Under the pieces are notes generated by a model that was not told where the DNA came from, searched no databases, and saw nothing but the letters and a program-made list of their open reading frames with translations. DNA of 64,000 nt, from assembly GCF_000283155.1 (NCBI RefSeq), contig NW_004454165.1, forward strand, positions 43,826,670-43,890,669, given 5' to 3'. The stretch comes from Ceratotherium simum simum (Eukaryota; Chordata; Mammalia; Perissodactyla; Rhinocerotidae). The translations under genes and the position numbers were made by a program. This document shows, piece by piece, positions 1-10,965 of the stretch (the stretch's first letter is position 1; the number at the start of each line of letters is the position of its first letter).

Positions 1-130
1 GCGGGGCTGCATTTTAGCCCCAGCACAGCCCCTTGGGCAAACGTCCCTGTACAGTGCACAAGCCGGACAACCGCGCTTGGCCCACCGGGCGGCTGGGAGG
101 GACCTGGAGGCTGGAGAGGCACAGACCTAC
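1..130 (-). other. RASA3: Intron 21, start only
   Basis: This is the GC-rich start of the intron that follows inferred exon 21. The donor GTAGGT is on the minus strand at 130 downwards. I see no repeat or gene in it. Confidence 0.6.
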
Positions 131-339
131 CCGGTGCAGGGGGAGCAGCCGGCGGCCGTGTCCGAGGCCGCCCTGCAGCACAGCCAGTGGCCGTTGAGGT
201 AGGCGGAGGGGTGGTAGACAGTGAGGCGCTTCTGGTTGCACTGGCTCACTTTGGTGAGGATGTCAATCCAGGCCTTGGCCTCCACGCAGTTGTTGGCCTG
301 GATGTACAGGGCTCGCTCAGGCTGGATGACCTGGAACAT
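131..339 (-). CDS. RASA3: RASA3 inferred exon 21: end of PH domain and Btk zinc motif
   Basis: The exon has 209 coding bases, about residues 645 to 714. It opens directly on a Met codon ([12 protein letters not shown]) after a CCTAG acceptor and ends in phase 2 before GTAGGT. It encodes the last strand and C-terminal helix of the PH domain ([12 protein letters not shown]). The Btk-type zinc motif follows: His in YHPSAY, the Cys pair in HWLCC, and the Cys in AAGCSPC. Their spacing of 11, 1 and 10 residues is exactly that of a working Btk motif, so zinc binding should be kept. Compared with human as I recall it there are several conservative changes, such as AYLNGHW for AYLSGHW. The next exon is outside the window. 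Confidence 0.96.
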
Positions 340-411
340 CTAGGGGACAGAGAACGGGCTCAGGGGCTGCGCAGCAGATCTGCTGAGCCACCAGGGTCAC
401 CAGGAGGCCAC

Positions 412-537
412 GAGCCCAGGGGCCGAGGTGGGAGGGCCCGGAGCTGACCCAGAGGCACGGACGAGCCCAGGGGCCGAGGTGGGAGGGCCCGGAGCTGACC
501 CAGAGGCGCGGACGAGCCCAGGGGCCGAGGTGGGCAC
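412..537 (+). repeat. 51-bp tandem repeat, about 2.5 copies
   Basis: The block that begins GAGCCCAGGGGCCGAGG starts at 412, 463 and 514, giving a period of 51. Copies differ at only one or two bases, so the duplication is recent. It lies about 70 bases after the exon 21 acceptor on the intron side. Confidence 0.9.
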
Positions 538-859
538 AAAGGGCTTTCTGCTGCCCTTGAACCTGACAGAGCCAGAAGCCACAGCACCCCCCAGGGGCCC
601 CAGGAGCAGCAGGGCCCATGGGCACTGAGGCCAGTGTGACTCCACTGGGACACCCTGGTCAACCTGGCCACGGTACTTCCTTTCCTGGGGCCTCGGGGGT
701 CCCCACTCGAAAAGCAAGGCAGTAGCATGGCTCGCCTGCCCCCCGAGGCCATGACATCAACGGGGCTGGTCTCTCTGGGCGGCCTTGTTTTTTAAGCTGG
801 GACAGGCTTTCCTGCAGGTGTGTCCGAGCTCACCCTGACCACCCTCCTGTCCTCGCCCC

Positions 860-1060
860 AGACTTGCCGGGGCCTTTGCATGTGCTGCTGTCTCCATCTG
901 AAAGGCTCCCCCTCCCCCACCTGACCGCCCTGGGGACTCCTCCTTCCAGACAGGCATTACTTCCTCCCCAAGGCTTCTTGGAGCCTCCGCTGCCTTTCCT
1001 ATGTATTATTCATTCAACACACAGTCCTCAGTACCAGGCGCTGTTCCACGTTCCGGAGAC
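860..1060 (+). repeat. Probable L2 LINE fragment
   Basis: Phrases such as GGGGCCTTTGCATGTGCTG and the following run on cleared-up acidic and CTCC blocks resemble the 3' part of L2 on the plus strand. A CATTCAACACACAGT tail follows. The match is by eye and old, so the boundaries are rough. Confidence 0.4.
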
Positions 1061-1261
1061 ACACGAGCCCAAACAGTTTCAACCCTCCTGAGCTTCCAGC
1101 AAACAAGAAAGACAAATGTGAACGCAAAGTGCAGGGGGTATGTGAGGGTCAAGGCTCAAAGGGAGGGTCAGGAAAGGACCCTTTAAATAAATTACCCACC
1201 TGGTGAGATTAGGATGATTAAGAGTTAGTTAAGTTGAATAGGGAAAGCAGGAGACGGAAAG

Positions 1262-1438
1262 TGTCCCAGGCAACAGGGACAGTAGGTACAAAGGTCCTGG
1301 GGCAGAAGGACAGTAGGTACAAAGGTCCTCGGGCACAAGGACAATCGGTACCAAGGTCCTGGGGGCAGAAGGACAGTAGGTGTGAAGGTCCTGGGGAAGC
1401 AGGGACAGTAGGTACAAAGGTCCTGAGGCCAGGGAGGG
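1262..1438 (+). repeat. 31/32-bp minisatellite, 5 copies
   Basis: AGGTCCT recurs at 1292, 1323, 1354, 1386 and 1418 inside a unit carrying GGACAGTAGGTACAA. Copies are diverged by a few bases. Confidence 0.9.
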
Positions 1439-2474
1439 TCAAGTGCTCCCAGTAGGAGCAGGCCAGGCTGTACTCAGAAGACGGGGGCGGGTGACTAAGT
1501 GGAGGTGGGGAGCCAGAGCCCTGAAGGCCCTCACGCTGGACTCGTCAGAGGGACGAGGGGAGGCCAGGAGTCAGGACATTAAAGACAACGGTGGCCTCTT
1601 CCAAGGGATGGTGTACGTGCTCCGAGTGGAGGAGCAGGTGTCGAGGGATTCGGGGAGCGAGTTGTGGGTCTGGGCTCCTGAGGAACACTCAGGCTCGTGT
1701 CCAGAGCCCACAGGCCACCCGCCTTGCCCGCACACGACTTTCGCAAAGCCTCAGAGGCACCATCTGCATGTGGTTGCGATCCCCAGCGGAGCGCAAGCCT
1801 CTGGACGGGGATTCCTGTCCTGCGCATCCTTGCAGGCTGGCCCCCCGACAGGGCTGGCACACTGAGGCCTTCCAAAACGTCTCCCAAAGGGAACGGGACG
1901 TTAGCCTGGTAGTTAGGACCAGGGGCAGCGGCTCTGAGGAAGGCAGCAGGAAAGACAGGCCGGTGCATAAATGACGCTAGGGTCGGAGTTATTTTAAAAC
2001 TAAATTAAGGTCCTGGCAGAACGAGACAGGTCAGCTGCTTCCAGGACGTTTTCCACACTCGTGTCCTTCCATGGATGTCTGGAACGCCGCCAGCCAAGGG
2101 CACGGTGATCCCGGTCCCCATCCTGGGGACGGCCGTGGTGGGGCACAGACATGCGAGGCTACAGGACGCTGCCCACAAAGGAGGCGGGCAGTCGGCTCCC
2201 GGAGCAGGTGTGACAGTGCTAATGTCCCTGGGTCCGGGAAGAACACTCCCATCTGCCATGGGCTGTCTGCTGGCCCAAGAAATGGCCCCAAATAGTGCTG
2301 GGGGGACGAGTCAAGCGGACAGAGCAGGGCCAGCGGCACTGCTGTCAGGGGCCGTCCAGCTGTGGAGCAGCCTCTTCGTCGTCCGGCCAATGCCACCCAC
2401 TGCAGGCTGGGGGCTGATCTCAGGCCCAGACAGAGACGTGAGTGCAGCGCGACCCAGAGACCCTGGGCCCAGAC

Positions 2475-2835
2475 CAGCCCCAGAGAGTCCCCCACAGACC
2501 CAGAGCGTCCCCCAGACCCAGAGCATCCCCCCGCAGACCTGCAGCGTCCCCACCAGACCCAGTGCCCCCCAGCCGCAGAGCAGCACCCCCAGCCCCAGAG
2601 CAGCCCCCACAGCCCCACAGCATCCCCCCAGGCCCAGAGTGTCCCCCCAGACCCACAGTGTCCCCTGCAGACCCATAGCATCCCCCCCAGACCCACAGCG
2701 CCCCCCAGCATTCCCCTCAGACCCAGAGCACGCCCCCAGACCCAGAGTGTCTCCCACAGCATCCCCTGCAGACCCAGAGCACCCCCCAGACCCAGAGCAT
2801 TCCCCACAGCATCTCCCGCAGACCCAGAGCGGCTT
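2475..2835 (+). repeat. CCCAGA-rich minisatellite
   Basis: The array is made of irregular repeats of CCCAGACCCAGAGC and CCCCACAGCATCCCC. The same hexamer core forms a second array at 10.5 kb. On the transcribed strand it reads as GGG-rich TCTGGG, which could form G-quadruplexes. It keeps several frames open by chance; I do not regard it as coding. Confidence 0.85.
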
Positions 2836-3490
2836 TAGGCACCTACTGAATACCAGCCATCGAGCTCTGCCCGTGAGTGAGAGAGGCAGACACACAGGGC
2901 AGGAGGGAGAGCGGCGGGTGAGGAAATGCTGCTCAATGCAGGGAGGCCACAGTGCACAAGGGCCGTAGTAAGAGGAAACCAGCCGTCCTCCCAGGCGAGC
3001 GGTCACTGGGAACCGCTCCTTGCGTCCGAAGAAGCTGCTCCAAGGTCTACCCCTGCGCCCCCAGTGTGTCCGCGTGGCCAGGGAGGCGCCGGTGGGGGAC
3101 GATACAGACAGTGAAGCACATGACTGGGGATGCTGGGAGGGGGCACTGGGCCTGGGGCCACTCTGGCCCGCGGCTGGACCGTCGGGGCCTGCGCTCCCAC
3201 CACATGAGTTCCTGCCACTTCACAGAGTCTACTGCCGCATCCAGAGACGAGGTCAGAGCTGGACCTTGTCCTCAGGATGGTGATGGGGAGGAAGAGAGTC
3301 CGGACACGGCACAAACCGTGGAGCCCACCCCGCAGTTCTCAGTGACCTCGGGAGGGCAAGGACGTCCAGAGTCTGGAAGGTGCGGCCGCTGAGGGCACAG
3401 ACATCACCGGCTGAGCCGGCTGTTTCCCCAGACGGCTGCTGTTCTCAGGAGCACAGGAGGAAATCTGTCTGAAGTTTAAGAAGAAAAGCT

Positions 3491-3660
3491 GGGGCTGGCC
3501 CGGTGGTGTAGTGGCTGGGTTCGCGGGTTCAGATCCCCAGCGTGGACCTACACACTGCTGGTTAAGCCATGGTGTGGCGGTGTCCCACATATAAAGTAGA
3601 GAAAGGTTGGCACAGGTGTTAGCTCAGGGCCGATCTTCCTCACCAGAAAAAAGAAAAAGC
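3491..3660 (+). mobile_element. ERE-type SINE (ERE2/3 class), plus strand
   Basis: The element starts with GGGGCTGGCCCGGTGGTGTAG, continues with a tRNA-like B box (GGTTCAGATCCCC), then CATATAAAGTAGAG and an A-rich tail. This structure is typical of equine repetitive elements. The ends are estimated and the target duplication is not clear. Confidence 0.8.
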
Positions 3661-5202
3661 TTAAAAACAGTCATGAGGACACCCCTCTTCCTCTGTAAGG
3701 TAAGGCGTCCTTTTCTGCAATGGATTCCAAATTACGACACTTGGTCGCCCCCGGTGGGGTCCTGCCTGGACCTTCCTGAGTAATAAGACGCATTGTCGTA
3801 ATTCAACACATCGTGAGGGACAAGCCGACCCTTCCCCGAGGACGTGCACTGTGACCTTCCTCTGCACCGAGGACACAGAGGGGCTGCGGTCTCCGGATGC
3901 TGAGGATGGTGGGTTTCGCCGGCTCCTGTCCACCTCAGGAAGGGACTTCCTACCGCCATCGTCATCAGGGAGACCCCGGCCAACGGGGCCATCGTCCCCT
4001 CCACTCCAGCCCTCGCCCAGGAGTACAGATGGGAGGAAGAGCTGCAGAGAAGCACCCCAAAGTGGGGCTGCTGGGGAGAGACCCACTCGCAACACAGAGA
4101 AGACACCACACACGCTCTCCCAAGGGAGGTGAACCGCTGAAGGCAGGAGGCTGGAGAGTCACGTCCCCAGGTCACAGGTCAGGGTTTCTTTAAAGCTGAT
4201 GACTGGGGAATAACTTATAGGATTTTCAGTTTTAACTTATTTATTATTTATAGCCCTGCCTTGCTCTGAAAAAGACTGCAGGTGACTTACATAAAACACA
4301 TCTAATGAAATCAGAAATGCAGAAACGGGAACAGATGGGAGGAAACAGGACATGAGTGTGCAGATTTCCAGTTGAAAACAGACAACCCAGAAAAACCCTT
4401 GGAGCAGGCAGGCTCAGCACTGAGGCTGTGGGAGGGGGCCGGGAGCGGACAGGAGGGGGACTGGAGAGGGCAGGAGCGGGCAGGAGGGGGCGTGGTGCCC
4501 ACAGCGGGGGAGGGGATGGGCAGCACTATTTCCTCCTTGACGGGGTTATGAGTGCTCGGTGACCAGAACACGAGACCTCGAGCCTGTGCAGGGCGGCCCC
4601 ACCGTCTACCACCCGACGGCCCCCACAGTGTCTGGGAAGCGAGCTGAAGGCTGGGTTTTCCTGGGCTGTCTGAGAGGTTAACAGAAGTAGACCTGGCATG
4701 AGGTTCCCACAGCCCATCCTGTGGGCACACAGCAACTACTCCCCATCCACAGCCTCGTCCAAAGTCTGACCTGACGCGACTGAAGACAAGGGGCAGCCGC
4801 TCGCTCACGCTGATCATGTCACAAGGGGGCTCCGCTCACAGGAGACCCCGTCTGTGCTCACACCTGTCGACAGGACTCATGTGCACGCATGAGCCTCGGA
4901 CGGGAGACCTATGCCAGTATCTAACAACCGTGCCAGTTCCCACAGCCAGGTCTGGGGCCACGAGCGTCCCCAGGGACGGCGGCAGGGAGGGACTCCAGCC
5001 CCTGAGTAAAATGGGGCCCTCGGAGTCCTTACAGTCCTGACAAACAAGTGGCTGAGCCTCCACGGGGAGAAGGGAAAGCTTCCCACAGCAGAAACCAACA
5101 CAAAGCGGAGACAGCACGATGGGTCAGAAAACCACGGAAAGCGAGACTATGAGGAGAAGCAGGTGTCGGCACAGTCAGGTGCGTCTCCTCATATTAACCT
5201 CC

Positions 5203-5244
5203 TTAATCAGTGGTTCCCCGTCTTCCCTGGGAACCACTGATTAA
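5203..5244. repeat. Perfect 16-bp inverted repeat with 10-base loop
   Basis: The arms at 5203-5218 (TTAATCAGTGGTTCCC) and 5229-5244 are exact reverse complements, separated by 10 bases. The arm contains CAGTGGTTC, which resembles the terminal repeat of hAT-Charlie transposons. It may be a palindromic transposon relic or an intronic RNA hairpin. Confidence 0.9.
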
Positions 5245-6045
5245 CCACGGGCGGGCCTCCTGAGGGGACCACCCGAGGCATGTGTTGCCTCTGTGGGATT
5301 CCCGACAAGATGCATCACCCGGACCCCACGGCCGACCCCAGACACACCCCAATAGAGGGGTGTCCACAAAATCTGGGCTGCGTGCTTCAAAGATGCCAAG
5401 GCTGCAAAACATGGGAAAGGCCGAGGACCATTCCAGATCAAGGAGCCGACAGAGGACTGATGTGTCTGTGACCCTGGATGCGGGCTGGCCGGGAAAACAG
5501 TGCCATAAAGGTTATGGGACATCGGGAAAGCGACACGGACTGTGGGTCAGTCAACTGTGCGCTGGGGCTGGGGGTCCTGACCCCCGTCACTGGGGAGTCA
5601 GGTAATGCAATGTCCTTGTTTCTAGGAAATACACTGAGGCATTTACACGATACGTGGAGAGAGATAAGGAGGAGAGCGAGGAATACGCCCAGCAGCTGGG
5701 ACAAATGCCAATGGCCAGCAACCCCGGGTCCTTATTCTATTCTTGTGAACTTTCTGTAAGTTCAAAACTAGATCGAAGTAAAAAGTGTCAAAGAAATCCC
5801 ATAGGTCCCCAAGCCTGTCCCTGGTGTCCTGTCACAGGGGTCCCTGGCATCCCATCTCCTTCCGGCAGGTTCTGCCTGCCCCAGCCAACCCGCTGGGAGC
5901 ACCAGGCCACTTTGCTCTGCAGTTCGGATGCAAAGTCGCGTGGCGCCTCGTGAGCACCCAGGTACCGTGAGCCCGAGGAGAGAAGCTGGGTGGCAGGACG
6001 TCGGGGAGATGAGAGTACAGAGGACGGGGGGAGCCCGGCACTCAC

Positions 6046-6128
6046 GTTCTTCATCTTGAAGGACTCCTCCTCCAGCTGCTCCACCGCCAGGATGTTCTCG
6101 ATGGGAATGCTGCAGAGCGGCTGGTCTC
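6046..6128 (-). CDS. RASA3: RASA3 inferred exon 20: PH domain middle
   Basis: The exon has 83 coding bases, about residues 617 to 644, between a TGCAG acceptor and a GTGAGT donor. It encodes a central PH strand and linker containing [18 protein letters not shown]. It starts in phase 1, completing the Gly codon begun in exon 19, and ends on a whole codon before the Met of exon 21. One change stands out: the motif is PLCSIP here where I recall PLYSIP in human. Confidence 0.96.
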
Positions 6129-6599
6129 CTGCACAGAGACGGGTTGTGAGCGGCCCCCAAGGCCCCTGTGGCTTAGGAGGGGCGTCCTCTCCCCTCCTCA
6201 GGCCAGGCGGTTGAGACACATGGACCGCAGGCACGGGGGACAGCTGTGCGTGCCGAGAACCCTGGGCCTCACTCAGGCGCTCCCGGTGGGACCCAAGGCC
6301 TCGGCGGTAAGGAACTGAAGCCCCTCGTTTCGCATTGTCTCCAGGACCATGTTCTCACATTTTTATGGGGAGAAATCACTTTCTCAACGTCCACGATCTA
6401 GATCTGAGCCATTTCAGACCCAGGAGAATGCGGCCAAACAGCCAAGATCACCACTGCCCACGAGACCCAGTTTACACACCAGCGCCTGGCGGTGCGCCGC
6501 CCACTCCCGCCTCCCACCAGGCCACACAGACAAGCAGACAGGAACCTGACAGGGCCTTGACAAGCTCTGACCCGTGAGAAGGGCGGGCTCTCCGGTTAC
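6129..6599 (-). other. RASA3: Intron 19
   Basis: This is 471 bases of unique, GC-rich sequence with no repeat or exon that I can see. Confidence 0.6.
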
Positions 6600-6706
6600 C
6601 TTTGTTTCTCTGGTAGGTAAATTCGTGGTTTGTCAGGCGGAACCATCTTTTCTTAAAATTCTTCATCCCAAAGCGTTTTCGTCCTTGTGCCCTCTTAATC
6701 ATGAAC
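6600..6706 (-). CDS. RASA3: RASA3 inferred exon 19: start of PH domain
   Basis: The exon has 107 coding bases, about residues 581 to 617. It has an ACAG acceptor and a GTAACC donor and ends in phase 1. It encodes the first two PH strands with the cationic loop [17 protein letters not shown], the segment that in this family contacts inositol phosphates and PI(4,5)P2. All the Lys and Arg residues of the loop are kept. The last residues TYQRNKG differ from human TYHKSKG, in a loop where changes are expected. It joins exon 18 through a split Gly codon. Confidence 0.96.
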
Positions 6707-7517
6707 CTGTTGTGAACAGGACATGCTGGTGGGTGACCGTCCCCAGCTCGGGGTTCGTCCCCCTGACCTCCCGCCCGCAGCCCAGAGTCACATCTGCAAA
6801 ATCCAACCACGGCCCACTTCCACGCTTGTCATACTTGACGCAGACGGTGGATTTCCAGCATCTTATAATTTTATTTCTGAGTGAGAGGACTAAAAATTCA
6901 AAAGCCAAGTGTCTCTACTTTAGAAAGGTTTAGTCCCTGTGCTGGAGTGAACTTGAGACCACAAGTCGGTGCCAACAGTGGGTTCCTCCAGCAGGGCAAC
7001 AGCCCCCACCTCCCCTCTGCAAGTGCCGACGAGGACGCTCCCAGAGAGGAGGTGCCGGCACAGCCCCGAGCAGGGCAGGTGCATCTGGAAGCCGAGGCTG
7101 CGACGTGAAGCACCTGCCACCTGGTCGAGCGGCAGGAGTGTCTCCTGACGGAGGCTGTTGGGAGTGAGGAGCTGGTGGGGTGAGACCCTGAACCCGGGTG
7201 AGCGGAGATGCCAGACTGTCCGGAGCCGTGCAGTCTCTCTTCCCCTTTCCCCCAACCGATGGCACCTCTCCACTCTGCACGTCCAGCAGAGAACAGGCAC
7301 AGAGAAGCGAGGTAAACAACACGTCTCAGACACGCCCTGGGCGCAGTCTGGGTGCATTTAAGAGCAATGCACGAAGGCCACGTGGCTCCCAGGTCCCCAT
7401 GGCCCCAAAAGGTCGGGGCTGCCCTTGACCCGGGAGCCCAGCAGCCACGTGAGCAGGATGCCCCACTTCTCGGCTGAGGCAGCCCCCCGTCCCTCTCTCT
7501 CGGGCCCAGGGCCTTAC
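6707..7517 (-). other. RASA3: Intron 18
   Basis: This is 811 bases of apparently unique sequence. I see no repeat or exon. Confidence 0.6.
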
Positions 7518-7591
7518 CCCTCCTTCAGCAGGATGGGCTGCTCCACGCTCTTCGGGTCTCTTCTCCCGGAGGATGAGATCAAATCCAAGAA
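7518..7591 (-). CDS. RASA3: RASA3 inferred exon 18: GAP to PH linker
   Basis: The exon has 74 coding bases, about residues 557 to 581. It starts on a whole codon (FLDLISSSGRRDPKSVEQP) after TTTAG and ends in phase 2 before GTAAGG. It forms the connector from the last RasGAP helix to the PH domain, which begins with ILLKEG. It is nearly identical to human; I note QPIL for QPIV. Confidence 0.95.
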
Positions 7592-8668
7592 CTAAAGCCG
7601 GAGAGAAACCAGATGGTTAAAAGGGGAACTGCCACGCCTGAATGTGCTCCCTCTTACGTGGAAACGATGCTCAGGATACTGCGTCTCCTCCTGACACCAC
7701 AGGAGAGAGGACACTGGGGAGCAGGAGTCAGGACACTGGGTCCCTGTGGGAATCATGGGGGTCCAGCACTGATCTCCACTGCAGCTGAGAAGCTTCCGTC
7801 CCTCCCCGACCTCCCTCGGCCCCTCCAGGGACGGCCTCCCTGCACCCCCAGCTGGTACCTCACTGAGAGGCTGCCAGGCTTTAGATAACACCTGGAGGTC
7901 CACCTACATTTTAACAGGTGACCCAGGAAGGCGTCTCATGGGATCTGATACGGCGTGGGGCCCCGTCTGTCTGACCAGCTGTCCTCATCTCCCAAGACCC
8001 TCCCACTGTGGTTTCGCCAGGGTGGGGCCTCCCTGCCCAATTCCATGTCCACTGCCCATTTGGATCCCTTCCATTAGCTGATCGCTGCCCCCAGCCCCCT
8101 CCCTTCCTTCCCTTCTGGATCACAGGTTTATGATTACTGAGAGATAAACATGTGCAATTGCTTCTAAACAAAAGAAAACACCAAAGCTTTAAGATCCAGA
8201 AGAGTTTCTCCCCAAGCACCGTGCCCCTAATGGGTCTGGTGTGCCAGGGCTCCATGACTCAGATACATTCTGGGGGCGGGGGACCAGGAGCAGACCACCA
8301 GATGGGGCAGAACATGGGAATCTGTGGAACAAACGGGGGCAATAGTCTACGAAGGTATAACGCACAGTCACTTAGAGAGGAAGAATTCAGACGTAAGTGA
8401 AGGATGAGAGCCCCAGACGTTAGAGTCCTTGGGGTGGGGCCACAGGAGTTTAAAGCCATTCTGGGGCTGGGGAGAGTCCTGGCACTGGGTGTGGGAGGGT
8501 CGCACGACGCTGTGAATGGACTGGTGCTCTGAACCGTTTAAAATGATTCATGGTCAGTTTTATGTCATGTGAATTTTAACTCAATTTTTAAAAAAAGTAA
8601 CTCTGTTTCTTGGGAACAACATACACTATGGGGGCAGTAAGTCTATGTTAATTGATATCAATACGTAC
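7592..8668 (-). other. RASA3: Intron 17
   Basis: This intron is 1077 bases. The part from about 8470 to 8605 looks like a decayed L1 3' tail (AATGATTCATGGTCAGTTTTATG, then AATTTTAACTCAATTTTTAAAAA). The rest is unique sequence. Confidence 0.5.
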
Positions 8669-8746
8669 GTTTTTTACTGCATCAGCGTATTTCTGCTCAT
8701 TGAAGAATTCATAGAATGCAGCCATGTAGGATTCTTTAAAACTGGC
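8669..8746 (-). CDS. RASA3: RASA3 inferred exon 17: RasGAP C-terminal helices
   Basis: The exon has 78 coding bases (26 codons, about residues 531 to 556), with both ends on codon boundaries. It encodes [20 protein letters not shown] and then the ADAVKN end. The acceptor is TTTTAG and the donor GTACGT. As a phase-0 exon of whole codons it could be skipped without a frameshift, though this would remove a GAP-domain helix. Confidence 0.95.
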
Positions 8747-10183
8747 CTAAAATGAAACACATTGCTTAATGAAAGCCTACTGGTCTCTTGGTCATGGCCC
8801 AAATCTGAAAAATCCAGAGGCAATGATTATGACAAGCCTCAGCTGTGGTTACTAAACAAAGGGAAGTGCTGGGTACGGGGGTCAGCCGTACCCTAGAGGT
8901 TCACAGGTGTAGCCAACCTGAAGTCATAGGAGCTCGCTGAAACCTTCAGATACGATGAATTCCACTTAAGCTGTGCTTTTAAAAGCTAACCATATGGGGG
9001 TCCTCGGTGAGTTCTTTGCTACAAACGACTCAACGCCCTTCCCCCTGTGGGTCCCCGGTCTACCATGTTTACATCAGCACCCACCCCGATGGTGGTCGCT
9101 AGGACGGAGGCTCTTCGGTGAGCCGGCGGGCCGGCTGGAGTGGGGCAAACCCAGGAATGCAGGGAGGGCCTTCGCAGCAATGGTCCTGAGGCTGCCCAGA
9201 CCTGCCATAGTTTTCATATTGAGGTCCCTTTACTACCTCTGGATGTGAGAATGAGGTGGGTCTGTGCAGACTTCAGACCCGGAAGATGCATGTTCATCTG
9301 GGCTTCCAGCCAAGAGACACTGGGGTTGACTGATGGAGAAGAGCAGTCAGAGCCCTGACATGCCTCTATTTTACTCTGATTCAGAGAAGGCCATGCGTCT
9401 GCCCAGAAACGGGGGGCTGCCTGTCTGCAGGGATGGGACCCTGGTTCACTCACAGCCCCACAAAGGACAGAACAAGGAGGGATGGTGGGCGCATCTGTGG
9501 TCGCTGCTCAACCCTCTCTGGACAGGAGGGGACACCTCACTCCGCTTAGACCAGCGGCCCAGGTCACAGACAGCCGTGGGTTCCGACCCAGGGACACGCC
9601 CACCTCGGCCTCCATGTCACTGTCGCTGAGCGTCAGTGCCCGCCGTCCTCAGAAGCGCTCGTCATGAGGCTTGTTCGTGGGCCGTGGGGCCTGCAGCAGA
9701 CCCTCGGGCCTCGGCACCAATGTCTGCTCTGAAGTGAGTGACAATGAAGGGCAGACGAAGATTTCCCACCAAAAGGGGTGAAATGAGCACGGAGGCAGGG
9801 GAAGGAAGGGGCATGCAGCTGGCTGCGTGTGGAGCCCTCCGGTCCTGGGCATGGACGTCCTCACGTGCTCGAGGCCGAGGCCACGCCCAGCTCACTGGCC
9901 ATCCATGGCAGCCAAGCGCTGGGAGCCTCGGTCTGCGAATCGCACACGGGAGTGGACACCACGCTACAGGTGACAGGGACGCACCGCACTACCATGACTT
10001 CCTCTCAAAAAGGAGCTTCACAGCTCAGCTGGGCAAAGAGGCGGTCGCAAGGTGCTGGAAGGTTCTATTTCTTACTGGTTGGTGGGGATGCCATGCTGGT
10101 TTTATTGTCCTTTATTCTCATAACTGCATTATACACACGCTCTTTGTCTCGTGTTGAAAAGAGGATTAAAATAAAGGACTTAC
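8747..10183 (-). other. RASA3: Intron 16
   Basis: This intron is 1437 bases. I see no clear repeat, gene or RNA in it. Confidence 0.55.
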
Positions 10184-10261
10184 AGACTTTGACTTGGATA
10201 AGCTGCCAAGAGTCTGAATTGTCTTTGAGATGAGGGTCAGCGTCCGGGAAGTTTGCGGGTC
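10184..10261 (-). CDS. RASA3: RASA3 inferred exon 16: RasGAP helix
   Basis: The exon has 78 coding bases (26 codons, about residues 505 to 530), in phase 0 at both ends. It encodes [19 protein letters not shown] followed by SLSKSKS. It has a CACAG acceptor and a perfect GTAAGT donor. The DPQT.RTL.L..K.IQ pattern follows the FLR...PA motif in all RasGAP domains. Val to Ile in KTIQ is the only difference I note from human. Confidence 0.96.
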
Positions 10262-10479
10262 CTGTGGGAGACGGGAAAGGGAAATGCAGGTTTCATTTCA
10301 GTTTTATAGAAATGTTGTGATCGAGCCCAGAATCACACAGCAGACATAATGAACAAATCACCTGGAAGCTGCCACAGCACAGCCTGTGAGTAAACAATAA
10401 ACACGCACACACTATGGTCTGGAAAGTTCCTCTGGATCCTCGCACCCCACGAGGTCTGGGAGTGGCTAAATATTGGGAT

Positions 10480-10768
10480 CTCAGGCCACCCCAGACCCCA
10501 CACCCAGACCCAGACTCCAGAGCCCAGAACTAGACCAAGACCCCAGACTCAGATCCCAGACCCAGACTCAGACCCCGGGCCCCGGATGCAGCCCACACCC
10601 TAGACTCCAGACTCAGACGCAGACCTCAGGCCCAGATCCAGACCCTAGACCCCAGACCCCAGAATCAGACCCCAGACCTAGACCCAGACCCAGAGACCCC
10701 AGACCCAGACCCCAACCCCAGACCCAGACCAGAGACCCCAGACCCAGACCCCAGGCCCCAGCATTTCA
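10480..10768 (+). repeat. CCCAGA-type array, second copy
   Basis: The array is an irregular run of CAGACC and CCCAGA units. In the RASA3 transcript it reads GGGTCTGGGTCTGG repeatedly, a strong G-quadruplex pattern. It lies about 220 bases before the exon 16 acceptor. Confidence 0.9.
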
Positions 10769-10965
10769 ACAAGGAGCCAGGTGGCTCCTGCTCGGCAAAG
10801 TGTGAGAAGCGCTGTGGGGTTCGGCACTCTGGGCCTGATATGCAAAAAGAGCGCTGTTGAATCAGCAACATCTGGCCCGGTCACCTTCCTCAGTTCTGAG
10901 TCCCAGGGGACCCTGCCTGGCATCTCTCTCACCCTTCAGATGGTTTGGAGGCTTAGTTTAAAACT

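Larger units (their letters stand above)
340..6045 (-). other. RASA3: Intron 20
   Basis: This is a 5.7 kb intron. It holds a 51-bp tandem repeat, an L2-like fragment, a 31/32-bp minisatellite, a CCCAGA-rich array, one ERE SINE and a perfect hairpin, each listed separately. The stretches 1440 to 2470, 2840 to 3490 and 3660 to 5200 are GC-rich unique sequence in which I see no exon with splice sites. Confidence 0.6.

Noticed and set aside
2031..2807. Minus-strand 258-residue frame rich in Gly and Trp
   Set aside because: It translates the CCCAGA array on its other strand and has no family likeness.
2475..2835. Telomere-variant repeat (TCTGGG)
   Set aside because: The unit is irregular and does not include TTAGGG. 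The CCCAGA text is more simply explained as a local minisatellite.
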